Assembly: GCA_902794005.1 (NCBI GenBank)
Contig: CADBFO010000004.1
Coordinates: 105,698-169,697 of the forward strand
DNA from: an uncultured Bacteroidia bacterium
GTDB taxonomy: Bacteria > Bacteroidota > Bacteroidia > Bacteroidales > UBA932
Length of the DNA stretch: 64,000 nt
Direction of reading: 5' to 3'
Shown: positions 55,656 to 63,254 of the stretch, in pieces
Layout of the letters: every line of letters begins with the position of its first letter
Position numbering within the stretch: the first letter of the stretch is position 1
Program-made: the position numbers and the translations under genes
The notes under the pieces: generated by a model
What the model was told of the DNA's origin: nothing
Database searches by the model: none
The model's input: only the letters and a program-made list of their open reading frames with translations

Positions 55656-55782
55656 GAAGTTGAACCATCGTTCCGGGAGGTGCGATGATCTCCTGAGGCG
55701 CTATTTTCTTATTCTTTTTGTCGTGTATTTAAGACACCATGTCACTAATTCGCGACAAATTGAAAATTAAATAGTTACATGC
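55656..55782. other. AT-rich intergenic spacer before the small RNA
   Basis: No gene or strong structure is seen in this first part of the 673-bp gap. It leads into the promoter at 55783-55813. Confidence 0.4.
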
Positions 55783-55813
55783 TTGGAAATTCAAAATTAT
55801 CACTCTACTTTTG
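55783..55813 (+). promoter_or_regulatory. Promoter of the putative small RNA
   Basis: TTG at 55783-55785 and TACTTTTG at 55806-55813 (exact TAnnTTTG) with a 20-nt spacer, the best complete Bacteroidota promoter in the window. No start codon context follows within the transcript. Confidence 0.75.
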
Positions 55814-55819
55814 TCCTGC

Positions 55820-55917
55820 ACCGAGGCCCGGCGGAGCGATGATTTGAAGTACGTTAGGCTATCAGCCAAAACATACGAAACCGCATTCCTGTCCGGACCC
55901 AGGGATGCGGTTTTTTA
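55820..55917 (+). ncRNA. Putative structured small RNA of the island
   Basis: About 98 nt between a full promoter and a strong terminator. GTACGTTAGGCTATCAGCC and the following AAAACATAC form a hairpin with a GGCT/AGCC upper stem. AAACCGCATTCCTG (55878-55891) and CAGGGATGCGGTTT (55900-55913) then pair over 14 bp with one G-U pair and are followed by TTTT. The 5' part (CACCGAGGCCCGGCGGAGCG) is GC-rich and may fold separately. A frame that overlaps it has only a TTG start and no coding character. I cannot match it to a family by eye. Confidence 0.65.
55878..55917 (+). terminator. Terminator of the putative small RNA
   Basis: A 14-bp stem with one G-U pair, an 8-base loop TCCGGACC and a T-tract (GCGGTTTTTTAT). 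Confidence 0.85.
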
Positions 55918-56328
55918 TAGCCAAGTCCTGACTGTCGGAGGCGAGCGAACTGCCAAAGAAGTCAACGGTGATATGCTCCTTAACTCGTCACCCGGAAGGG
56001 GTAGCCACTCATAAGGAGCGAGACGCGGTAGAGGGTACTTTGCAAAGCCGCACGGATAAGGCTTGGGAGACTGAAATAAATCCCGTTTCGGAGTCCGGCA
56101 AAGCGCGATGGCACGCGATATTCCGAAAATTCACTCAACGCCATTAAGGAGTGAGCGCAAAATGGACGACCGACCGACTGAAAAGTAGGCGAAAAACCAT
56201 TGAGCGAATAGCCCAAACTCGTTTTTTTGACGGGTTGGGGTCTTTTTCGCTCGTAAACTCCCTCCCTCCCTCAAAGTAAGTAATAAAAGATATCCAATAA
56301 TGAAGATTATTCTTCAAAATATCCATTT
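55918..56328. other. Non-coding stretch between the small RNA and the large integrase gene
   Basis: About 410 bp without a convincing gene. AGCCACTCATAAGG at 56003-56016 is a 13/14 match to the 3' end of the tRNA-Thr gene. A terminator-like hairpin lies near 56211-56250: CCCAAACTCG, a T-rich loop, CGGGTTGGG, then GTCTTTTT. The end near 56290 is AT-rich. Confidence 0.4.
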
Positions 56329-57567
56329 TTATTTGAAAAAATCACTTTTCGCCAAAATATCGGCCCCTTCCTCCTTTGACAGCCGTACATACTTCATGAA
56401 CATAGCATCGTTTGAGTGTCCGGTGAGGAATCGGCAGACACGGATGGGAACTCCGGATTTGTAGAGGATGCTGGCGCCAGTTCTCCGCGCCGTATGGCAG
56501 GAAACCATGTCGCACCGGCATTTCTTCTCAACGACAATCTTCCCGCCGCTTTCTTTGCGGAGTTCAACGACATTCAGGAACGAACCGCCGAGTGAGCGGC
56601 AAATCTTCTTTATTTCCCGGCCCACCTCTTGCTCGGAAATCTTCGGGCATTGACCATCATTTCGGGCGAAAACTGCCAAGATTCGTGGTGAACATGGGAT
56701 AATCACTGTCTCGCCGGTCTTCCTTTGAACATACCTCAGTTTTCCGTCCGATACATTATCTTCCGAGAGCTGAGAATAGTCCTGAAATCGACCAGCGCAG
56801 TACACGCCTACTATGAAGCAATCACGCGCACGCGCCTGTATGCCTTTCAAGTCTGCGTTCCATAGCATATCCACTTCCTCTTGTGTAAGCGCAATCGTAT
56901 CGGCCTGGGCATAGGCGGTCTTGAACTCCTTGAACGCCTCGTTTGTGTGGAGACCACGGGTTAACCCCTCGTTCATCACGGTTTTGAGCTTCGCAAGAAG
57001 CGTGGACTTGTAGTTGGGGGAGTAGCCAAGCGCATTTGCCTTCTGTTCAAAGCGGAAAAGCCAGTCTCCGTCGATATCCACCCAATCTTCATCCGTTCCC
57101 ATCATGTCCGCCAGCCGTTCATAGGCCAGTTTGCGAAACCGCTTCGATGGTGTCTCTCTTTCCGACCACTCTTGGAAGTAGTCCCAAAGATGCGTGGATG
57201 ATGGCGAGAAGTCCTCTCCGAGTGCGTATTTTATTGCTGACAGCACATCGGCCCGCCGATGGACGGAAACCTCCTTCTCGATTAGTTTTGCGTGTATGGG
57301 ACCGAGGATTGCCCAGACGTCGGCATCCTTGCACATTTTATCTATCGTTCTGGCTTTTTGGTTCCAGAGTTTCGTCCGGACGGATACGCCTACCGACTTT
57401 CGGAACTTCTCTCCGTTATGGGAAACGACCAGCCGGATAGGGGAGACCTCCTTGCTCGGGTAAACGAGATTGAACGTATGCTTCATAGTGTTGGCACTTT
57501 TGATTGGTACTTTTGTTGGTACTTTTTTGTCTTTTATTACAGTCAAGGTTGCCGGCATATCGGACAA
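56329..57567 (-). CDS. Tyrosine-recombinase integrase with arm-binding domain
   Basis: 412 residues from the upstream ATG; an internal ATG at 57486 (KHTFNLVYPSKE) gives 385 and begins at the usual start of the arm-binding domain, so it may be the true start. A SAM-like domain follows (SSTHLWDYFQEWSERETPSK), then the catalytic domain: Arg in YCAGRFQDYS, CHTARRTGASILYKSG (HxxR), FLTGHSNDAMFMKYV (His and Tyr). This is the integrase type that inserts Bacteroidota mobile elements at tRNA genes, and tRNA-Thr lies 94 nt upstream. Three repeats (57491-57527) lie between the two candidate starts. Confidence 0.93.
   Translation of the reverse strand: MSDMPATLTVIKDKKVPTKVPIKSANTMKHTFNLVYPSKEVSPIRLVVSHNGEKFRKSVGVSVRTKLWNQKARTIDKMCKDADVWAILGPIHAKLIEKEVSVHRRADVLSAIKYALGEDFSPSSTHLWDYFQEWSERETPSKRFRKLAYERLADMMGTDEDWVDIDGDWLFRFEQKANALGYSPNYKSTLLAKLKTVMNEGLTRGLHTNEAFKEFKTAYAQADTIALTQEEVDMLWNADLKGIQARARDCFIVGVYCAGRFQDYSQLSEDNVSDGKLRYVQRKTGETVIIPCSPRILAVFARNDGQCPKISEQEVGREIKKICRSLGGSFLNVVELRKESGGKIVVEKKCRCDMVSCHTARRTGASILYKSGVPIRVCRFLTGHSNDAMFMKYVRLSKEEGADILAKSDFFK
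57491..57527 (+). repeat. Three tandem 12-bp repeats at the integrase 5' end
   Basis: TTGGCACTTTTG, TTGGTACTTTTG and TTGGTACTTTTT at 57491-57502, 57504-57515 and 57516-57527. They could be integrase arm-binding sites or regulatory sites. TACTTTTG in the middle unit also matches the promoter -7 consensus on the plus strand. Confidence 0.7.
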
Positions 57568-57610
57568 AACCTCTTGAAAAATCGCGCTCCTACGTGCTTG
57601 ATCTGCCGAA

Positions 57611-57660
57611 AAACATAAAAATAATAGGGTCTGAGACGGAATCTCGAAAACCCTATTATT
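57611..57660 (-). terminator. Terminator of tRNA-Thr
   Basis: On the minus strand AATAATAGGGT and ACCCTATTATT pair perfectly over 11 bp around a 19-base loop, followed by TTTATGTTTTT. It starts one base after the tRNA end. Confidence 0.85.
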
Positions 57661-57661
57661 G

Positions 57662-57734
57662 AGCCACTCATCAGGCTCGAACTGACGACCTGCGCGTTAC
57701 GAATGCGCTGCTCTACCGACTGAGCTAAAGTGGC
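57662..57734 (-). tRNA. tRNA-Thr (anticodon CGU)
   Basis: 73 nt. Acceptor GCCACTT pairs with GAGTGGC (one G-U), the D arm is GCTC...GAGC, the anticodon loop is TTCGTAA with anticodon CGT (decoding ACG), the T arm is GTCAG-TTCGAGC-CTGAT. CCA is not encoded. The anticodon stem has one A-C mismatch next to the loop. The gene is at the edge of the integrase island and is a likely integration target. Confidence 0.95.
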
Positions 57735-57781
57735 CTGTCCGATTGTGGTGAATCGGGACTGCAAATATAAATGATTTTTTG

Positions 57782-57789
57782 TATTTTTG
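57782..57789 (+). promoter_or_regulatory. -7 promoter element for the flavoprotein gene
   Basis: TATTTTTG, an exact TAnnTTTG, 17 nt before the start codon at 57807. Confidence 0.55.
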
Positions 57790-57806
57790 CAAACAAATTA
57801 AAACCT

Positions 57807-59312
57807 ATGCGTTCGGACATCATTGTAATCGGAGGAGGAGCGGCAGGGCTCATGGCCGCCATCGGCGCTGCAAAAGTGTTGGCAGAAAGTGAAAAAGGCG
57901 GTACTGTAACCGTGTTGGAAAAAATGCCCAAGGCTGGCCGTAAAATCATGATTACGGGGAAGGGCCGCTGTAATTTTACCAATGTGAAGGACTGGCAGGA
58001 CTTCTCTTCCCACATTCGGACCGACGTCAATTTCGTGAGCCCCTCGTGGCACAATCTCACGCCGCAGGGCATGATGAATTTCCTGAAAGAATATGGTCTC
58101 CAGAGTGTCGTGGAGCGGGGAGACCGCGCTTTCCCGGCTTCGCACATGGCCGGCGACGTGGTGGATACCCTGCTTCGGGCCTGTACCCTTTCCGGGGTGA
58201 AGGTGGTGACCGACTGTGAAGTGAAAACGGTCGATACCACACCGCGCGGCTTCTCGCTGGACTGTGTCCAGACCACCCGCAAGCAGGTTCGCATCCGGGT
58301 GGACGACCCTCGAAAACTTCGGCCCGGAAAACCCGTTCCCACCCGGGAGGAACTCACTGTCGAACCCGTGGAATACACTTGCGGGAAACTCGTCATCGCC
58401 ACCGGCGGCCTGTCCTATCCCGGTACCGGCTCTACCGGAGACGGATACATGTGGGCCGAAGAAATGGGTCACAGCATAGATGCCTGCGTGCCTTCCCTGA
58501 CGGCCCTTGTTCCGGCCGGTTACAAAGAAAAGGGGACCCTTGCCGGAGAAATCAAGCAGGCATTCCGGGGCCGCACCGTTTACGGAAAAACCAGGGAACG
58601 CAGAATTGCGCCGCTTCCCAACTGGTATCCCACTTTCGAAAAGCACATCGAGCGCATCACTCCGCTCAGTGAGCTCGGAGAACTCTTCAACGGCAACAAT
58701 CTGGAAAACGTGCAGCTTACCCTCTGCATCAACGGCGCGGCCGTGCAGCAGGAATTCGGCGACATCGAGTTCACCGACGGCGGCGTGGAAGGTCCGCTGG
58801 GCTTCATGGTGAGCCGCAAGGCCGTCAAGGCGCTCATCGACGGACAGAAGGTGTCTCTGAGCCTGGACCTCAAGCCCGCTGTGGAACTGGAAAAACTGGA
58901 CGCGGACATCCACGCCAAATGGGAGGAAGTCATCCATGACGAACGTTCCAAAGGTCAGCCCTTCCAACGGCTTTTCCGCATCATGCTCGGGAAGCTCATC
59001 CCCTGGAACCTCACATTGGCCTTCCTCAAGACCAACCCCAGGGTGAGCGTGGACACCCTTGCCGCCACGCTCAAGGACTGGCGCATGGAGATTGCCGGTT
59101 TTGTGGGTTTCGAGCGCTGCGTGGTCACGGCCGGGGGGATCCGCACCGCCGAGGTGGTGGCCAAAACCCTGGAGTCCAGGAAGCAGCCCGGCCTCTACTG
59201 GGCCGGAGAGGTGCTGGACATGGATGCCGATACGGGCGGCTACAACTTGCAGCTGGCCTTCTGCACCGGTTTCCTGGCCGGCCAGAATGCGGCGAAAGCC
59301 TTGAACGAATAA
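57807..59312 (+). CDS. HI0933/YhiN-family FAD-dependent oxidoreductase
   Basis: 501 residues. DIIVIGGGAAGLMAAIGAAK is the FAD-binding GxGxxG, MPKAGRKIMITGKGRCNFTN is the family signature, and ATGGLSYPGTGSTGDGYMWA, TAGGIRTAEVVAKTLES and GLYWAGEVLDMDADTGGYNL are the C-terminal motifs. Family members (HI0933, BaiN) are flavoproteins of largely unknown substrate; one reduces bile-acid intermediates. An insertion of about 45 residues (VQTTRKQVRIRVDDPRKLRP) lies between strands of the FAD domain. The start at 57807 leaves the promoter box outside the gene. Confidence 0.93.
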   Translation: MRSDIIVIGGGAAGLMAAIGAAKVLAESEKGGTVTVLEKMPKAGRKIMITGKGRCNFTNVKDWQDFSSHIRTDVNFVSPSWHNLTPQGMMNFLKEYGLQSVVERGDRAFPASHMAGDVVDTLLRACTLSGVKVVTDCEVKTVDTTPRGFSLDCVQTTRKQVRIRVDDPRKLRPGKPVPTREELTVEPVEYTCGKLVIATGGLSYPGTGSTGDGYMWAEEMGHSIDACVPSLTALVPAGYKEKGTLAGEIKQAFRGRTVYGKTRERRIAPLPNWYPTFEKHIERITPLSELGELFNGNNLENVQLTLCINGAAVQQEFGDIEFTDGGVEGPLGFMVSRKAVKALIDGQKVSLSLDLKPAVELEKLDADIHAKWEEVIHDERSKGQPFQRLFRIMLGKLIPWNLTLAFLKTNPRVSVDTLAATLKDWRMEIAGFVGFERCVVTAGGIRTAEVVAKTLESRKQPGLYWAGEVLDMDADTGGYNLQLAFCTGFLAGQNAAKALNE

Positions 59313-59327
59313 TCTTAAAAGCATATT

Positions 59328-59930
59328 ATGGATAAAAAATCTTACGCATTCGGAATGAGTGTTGCCTCCAGCTTTTACCAGCAGGGGATCAGAATTGCCA
59401 ACGTGGACGATTTCATGGCCGGCCTGAAGGCCATGCTCACCGGCGTCCAGCCCGCCATTAGCATGGAAGAGGCCGGCGAGGCCCTGGAGGCTTTTTATAA
59501 GGAACTGGAAGAGGAAACATCCGAGCGGGCCGCCGCAGCCGGCGCCGCCGCCAAGGAGGAGGGAGAGAAGTTCCTGGCCCGGATGGCCAAGGATCCGGAG
59601 GTGAAAGCCACCGGAAGCGGCCTGATGTACAAGGTTGTCAAGGAGGGAACCGGCCGCAAACCCAAGGCCACGGACAAGGTGTACTGCCACTATGAAGGCA
59701 CCTTCCCGGACGGCCAGGTGTTCGACAGTTCCTACAAGCGGGGAGAGCCCATCGAGTTCGGCCTCAACCAGGTGATCAAGGGCTGGACGGAAGGCCTGCA
59801 GCTCATGAGTGAAGGTGCAAAGTATGAACTGTACCTGCCCTATCACCTTGCCTATGGAGAAAGCGGCACCCGCGGCATTCCGCCGTGCAGCGCCCTCAAA
59901 TTCGTCGTGGAACTCATCGAAGTCCGATAA
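59328..59930 (+). CDS. FKBP-type peptidyl-prolyl isomerase
   Basis: 200 residues, no signal peptide, so cytosolic. The N-terminal helical dimerisation domain (KKSYAFGMSVASSFYQQGIR, MEEAGEALEAFYKELEEETS) and linker precede an FKBP domain: TDKVYCHYEGTFPDGQVFDS, KRGEPIEFGLNQVIKGWTEG and YGESGTRGIPPCSALKFVVE. This is the FklB/Mip layout. It speeds cis-trans isomerisation of prolyl bonds. It begins a tight run of five genes that ends with the GltD-like protein. Confidence 0.95.
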   Translation: MDKKSYAFGMSVASSFYQQGIRIANVDDFMAGLKAMLTGVQPAISMEEAGEALEAFYKELEEETSERAAAAGAAAKEEGEKFLARMAKDPEVKATGSGLMYKVVKEGTGRKPKATDKVYCHYEGTFPDGQVFDSSYKRGEPIEFGLNQVIKGWTEGLQLMSEGAKYELYLPYHLAYGESGTRGIPPCSALKFVVELIEVR

Positions 59931-59936
59931 GGGAAA

Positions 59937-60512
59937 GTGGACTGGATCCAGGCCATAGAAGTATTCGCCATGGTGACCGGCATCGCTTATGTGGTGCTGG
60001 AAATCCTTCAGAAGAACGCCATGTGGGTGCTGGGCATCTTCACCGGGGCGGCATGTGCCGTCAGTTTCGGCGTGCAGCATGTCTGGGCATCCATGGTGTT
60101 GAACCTGTACTATGTCGGGGTTTCGTTCTACGGGCTCCGCGCATGGAAAAAGGCCGGAGTGCAGGCGGGGGAGAATGTCATCCACCTGCGGCCGCTGCCT
60201 TCGCGAGTGATGCTGTACAGCGCCCTGGCCTTTGTGCTGGGCTGGCTGCTGCTCTCAGGGTTCCTCCGCGCCACCGGGGACGCTTCTCCGGCGCTGGACG
60301 CATCGGCCACCGTTCTCAGTGTCATCGCTACCTGGTGGCTGGCACAGAGTTACTTGAGGCAGTGGATCCTGTGGATTGCGGCCGATATCTTCCTGACCGT
60401 CCTCTGTCTCCGTACCGGACAATACTGGATGGCGCTCATGTATGCGGCCTACACCGCCGGCGCCGTCTATGGCTACTTCCATTGGAAAAAGCACGGAAAA
60501 GTAATATCTTAG
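59937..60512 (+). CDS. pnuC: PnuC-type nicotinamide riboside transporter
   Basis: 191 residues with a GTG start at 59937, six bases after the previous stop and with a purine-rich GGGAAA before it. It has seven predicted helices. EILQKNAMWVLGIFTGAACA and LNLYYVGVSFYGLRAWKKAG include the family W-x-x-GI and N-x-Y-Y-x-x-x-x-Y-G-x-x-x-W motifs, and WWLAQSYLRQWILWIAADIF is the second half. PnuC carries nicotinamide riboside by facilitated diffusion for NAD salvage. In some Bacteroidota the same fold carries thiamine. Confidence 0.92.
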   Translation: MDWIQAIEVFAMVTGIAYVVLEILQKNAMWVLGIFTGAACAVSFGVQHVWASMVLNLYYVGVSFYGLRAWKKAGVQAGENVIHLRPLPSRVMLYSALAFVLGWLLLSGFLRATGDASPALDASATVLSVIATWWLAQSYLRQWILWIAADIFLTVLCLRTGQYWMALMYAAYTAGAVYGYFHWKKHGKVIS

Positions 60513-60516
60513 GGCC

Positions 60517-61317
60517 ATGAAACTTATCGTTGACTGCGGTGCCACCAAGGCCGACTGGGTGCTCCCGGGTGGAAAGACCATCCGTACACCCGGCTTCAAC
60601 CTGGCCCAAACGCCGATGGACCGGCTGGTCGCCATTTTGCAGGATGCGGCGGAAAAACTGGGACCGGGCATCACCAGCGTCCATTTTTACGCCGCCGCTC
60701 TGGTCGGAGAGCCGCCCGTGGATCTGGGCCGATGGTTCCCCGGAGCCGCCATCGAGTATGCCTCCGACATATTGGGTGCAGCCCGCGCCCTCTTCGGCCG
60801 GGACGCCGGCATCGCCGCCATCGTGGGTACCGGTGCCAACACCTGCCAGTATGACGGCAGCGGCATTGCCCGCAAGATTGACTGCGGCGGCTTCATCCTC
60901 GGGGACGAAGGCTCCGCCGCTGTGCTGGGCCGCCTTTTCATCACCGACTACCTCAAGGGCTACGCCCCGGCAGGGCTGTCCGCCGCTTTCGCCAAAGCTT
61001 TCCAGGCCGACTATCCCACCTTGGTCAAAAACGTCTATGGCGCTCCGGCCCCGGCCCGCTATCTGGGCGGCTTCGCCCCGTTCCTCCTTTCGCATTACGA
61101 TACGGAAGATTATGTGAAAAGCCTGGTTGACAATAACTTCCGAGCTTTTTTCGAGCGTGCCGTCTGCCGTTATGACCGCCTCCCCGTAGGGATTGTGGGC
61201 GGTTTCGGATACGCTTGCCGGGAGATTCTTGTGCGTATCGGCCGGGAGTATGATATCGAAGACTTAACCATTCTGGCCTCTCCGATGGAAGGCCTTGTGA
61301 AATACCATGCCGTATAA
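60517..61317 (+). CDS. BadF/BadG-type ATPase, N-acetylglucosamine-kinase-like
   Basis: 266 residues. KLIVDCGATKADWVLPGGK is the phosphate-1 loop, AAIVGTGANTCQYDG is phosphate-2, CGGFILGDEGSAAVLGRLFI the sugar-binding GDEGS motif, and VGIVGGFGYACREIL the adenosine motif of the hexokinase-like fold. This is the group of N-acetylglucosamine kinases of the BadF/BadG/BcrA/BcrD family. It probably phosphorylates an amino sugar taken from peptidoglycan. It overlaps recR by 11 nt. Confidence 0.85.
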   Translation: MKLIVDCGATKADWVLPGGKTIRTPGFNLAQTPMDRLVAILQDAAEKLGPGITSVHFYAAALVGEPPVDLGRWFPGAAIEYASDILGAARALFGRDAGIAAIVGTGANTCQYDGSGIARKIDCGGFILGDEGSAAVLGRLFITDYLKGYAPAGLSAAFAKAFQADYPTLVKNVYGAPAPARYLGGFAPFLLSHYDTEDYVKSLVDNNFRAFFERAVCRYDRLPVGIVGGFGYACREILVRIGREYDIEDLTILASPMEGLVKYHAV

Positions 61318-61933
61318 AGAGAATTATCCTTCCGTGCTTCTTTCGGAAGCCGTCGATGCCATCAGTTCCCTTCCCGGCGTGGGAAGACGGAGCGCCCTCC
61401 GCCTGGCCCTGCATCTTCTGAAGCAGCCGGCCGAGAATGTCCACCATTTTACATCGGCCATCAACGAACTTCGCGACAAGGTGTGCTACTGCAGGCGCTG
61501 CCGCATGATTTCGGACGATGAGATATGTTCCATTTGCGGAGACCGCAGCCGCGACCAGCGCACCATCTGCGTGGTAGAGAGCGTGCGGGACGTGATGAGC
61601 ATCGAGGCCACCGGCCAGTACCACGGGGTGTACCATGTGCTGGGCGGCATCATTTCGCCCATTGCCGGTGTGGGTCCTTCCGACCTCAGCATCAAGGAAT
61701 TGACAGACCGTGTGGCCCAATGGGAAGACCCTGCCGGCGCCGAGGTCATTCTCGCCCTCAGCGGAGACGTGGAAGGGGAAACCACGGCCTTTTACATTTA
61801 CAGACAAATAGAGGCGTCCGGCATCCGGATCACCTCCCTCGCCCGGGGACTCGGGTTCGGCGACGATTTGGAATATGCCGATTCCCTCACCCTGGGCCGT
61901 TCACTGACTAACCGCCAAATTTTTAAACCATGA
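61307..61933 (+). CDS. recR: Recombination protein RecR
   Basis: 208 residues. ISSLPGVGRRSALRLALHLL is the helix-hairpin-helix, CYCRRCRMISDDEICSICGD is the zinc finger, and TICVVESVRDVMSIEATGQY with the later HVLGGIISPIAGVGPSDL the Toprim domain. It helps RecFO load RecA at gaps. It overlaps both neighbours, 11 nt at the front and 4 nt at the end. Confidence 0.97.
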   Translation: MPYKENYPSVLLSEAVDAISSLPGVGRRSALRLALHLLKQPAENVHHFTSAINELRDKVCYCRRCRMISDDEICSICGDRSRDQRTICVVESVRDVMSIEATGQYHGVYHVLGGIISPIAGVGPSDLSIKELTDRVAQWEDPAGAEVILALSGDVEGETTAFYIYRQIEASGIRITSLARGLGFGDDLEYADSLTLGRSLTNRQIFKP

Positions 61934-63177
61934 TTAATAACGAAGCACTGCGCTGCCTGCTGTGCAAAAAACCAAAATGCGCCCTTCAGGGGTGCCCTGT
62001 ACATACCCCCGTTCCGGAATGCATGCTCCTGTACCGGGAAGGAAAACTGGAAGAAGCCGGAGAAATGCTGTTCCGGAACAATCCCTTGACGGCCGTAACC
62101 TCCCTGGTCTGTGACTGGAAGCAGTTCTGCTACGGCCACTGCGTCCTCAATGTAAAGCAAATTCCGGTGCGCTGGTACGAGATTGAGCAGGAGATTTCCG
62201 GAGAATACCTTTTCAAACATCAGCTCCAACGCCGCAGTGCGGAATTGGAAGGGAAGCGCATCGCCCTTGTCGGGGCCGGTCCGGTGGGCCTCGCCGCTGC
62301 CGTCTGGCTGTACGAAGCCGGGGCCGATGTCACCCTGTATGACGCCAACCCCCGGATGGGCGGCGTGCTTCGCTACGGCATCCCCGCCTTCCGTCTGGAC
62401 AAGAAATACTGCGATGCCTTCGAAGCCATGTTCGAAAAGGCCGGCATCGTTTTCAAAGGCTCCACGGAGGTGGGACGCGATGTCACGCTGGCGCAGCTGT
62501 CGGCCTCCCATGATGCCGTCCTTGTGGGGGCCGGTGCCGAAAAACCGGCCACCCTGCACATCCCCGGGGATGAGAAAGCCGTCCAGGCCCTGCCTTTCCT
62601 CAAAGACCCTTCCGTCTTCAACCTGGGCAGGAAAGTAATTGTCATCGGCGGCGGCAACGTGGCCATGGATGCCTGCCGTACGGCTGCCCGTCTGGGTGCC
62701 GAAACCTGGGTCTATTATCGCAAGACCTTCGAGAACATGCCCGCCAACCCGATGGAAGTGGAGGAGGCCAAGGCCGATGGCGTACAGTTCCGCGTGTTCC
62801 AGGCTCCGGTGGAAGTGAAGGAAGGCGGCGTCGTGTTCCGCGACTGCGAAAACGTTCAGCCCGAGGACGGTGGCCGCGTGGTTACCCGCATCATTGAGGG
62901 CACCGACCATTTCGTGGAGTGCGACACCCTGCTCACCGCCATCAGCGAGAAGCCGGATTTCGACATGTTCCGGGGAACGGCGGCCGTCATGAACGAGTGG
63001 GGCTGGCCCGCCACCTCCGAAGGCGGTCAGGTGGAGGGTCTCGGCAACGTATGGGTGGCCGGAGACTTCATCCTGGGCCCCAAGACCGTGGTGGAAGCCG
63101 TCGCATCGGCCCGCACAGCCGTCTCTTCCATTCTTTCCACCTTGGCGGGTGGCTCGCAATTGGCTGATACTGAGTAA
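61930..63177 (+). CDS. GltD-like NADPH-dependent flavoprotein, stand-alone
   Basis: 415 residues. Two Cys clusters lie in the first 80 residues (CLLCKKPKCALQGC and CDWKQFCYGHC), as in the iron-sulfur domain of GltD and related dehydrogenases. GKRIALVGAGPVGLAAAVWL binds FAD and GRKVIVIGGGNVAMDACRTA binds NAD(P)H. VWVAGDFILGPKTVVEAVAS ends the protein. There is no glutamate synthase large subunit nearby, so its electron acceptor is unknown. Related stand-alone forms reduce small molecules or pass electrons to partner oxidoreductases. Hairpin repeat copy C follows the gene. Confidence 0.9.
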   Translation: MINNEALRCLLCKKPKCALQGCPVHTPVPECMLLYREGKLEEAGEMLFRNNPLTAVTSLVCDWKQFCYGHCVLNVKQIPVRWYEIEQEISGEYLFKHQLQRRSAELEGKRIALVGAGPVGLAAAVWLYEAGADVTLYDANPRMGGVLRYGIPAFRLDKKYCDAFEAMFEKAGIVFKGSTEVGRDVTLAQLSASHDAVLVGAGAEKPATLHIPGDEKAVQALPFLKDPSVFNLGRKVIVIGGGNVAMDACRTAARLGAETWVYYRKTFENMPANPMEVEEAKADGVQFRVFQAPVEVKEGGVVFRDCENVQPEDGGRVVTRIIEGTDHFVECDTLLTAISEKPDFDMFRGTAAVMNEWGWPATSEGGQVEGLGNVWVAGDFILGPKTVVEAVASARTAVSSILSTLAGGSQLADTE

Positions 63178-63184
63178 GTTGCTG

Positions 63185-63217
63185 ATAATCCTCTGCGCTT
63201 TTTGCGCAGAGGATTAT
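63185..63217 (+). repeat. Hairpin repeat AATCCTCTGCGC, copy C (terminator)
   Basis: ATAATCCTCTGCGC, loop TTTTT, and the full complementary arm: a perfect 14-bp stem. It follows the GltD-like gene by 8 nt and shares the core of copies A and B. Confidence 0.9.
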
Positions 63218-63254
63218 AAGCAAGTGTTTGATTTATAGATTGTTACGTATCACT

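Noticed and set aside
55811-56014. A 67-residue frame starting with TTG over the small RNA
   Set aside because: TTG start, no usual codon pattern, and it runs through the RNA terminator hairpin. The RNA explanation is better supported.
47990-63217. CRISPR array as an explanation for the repeated hairpins
   Set aside because: The copies are more than 4 kb apart, lack regular spacers, and no cas genes are in the window.
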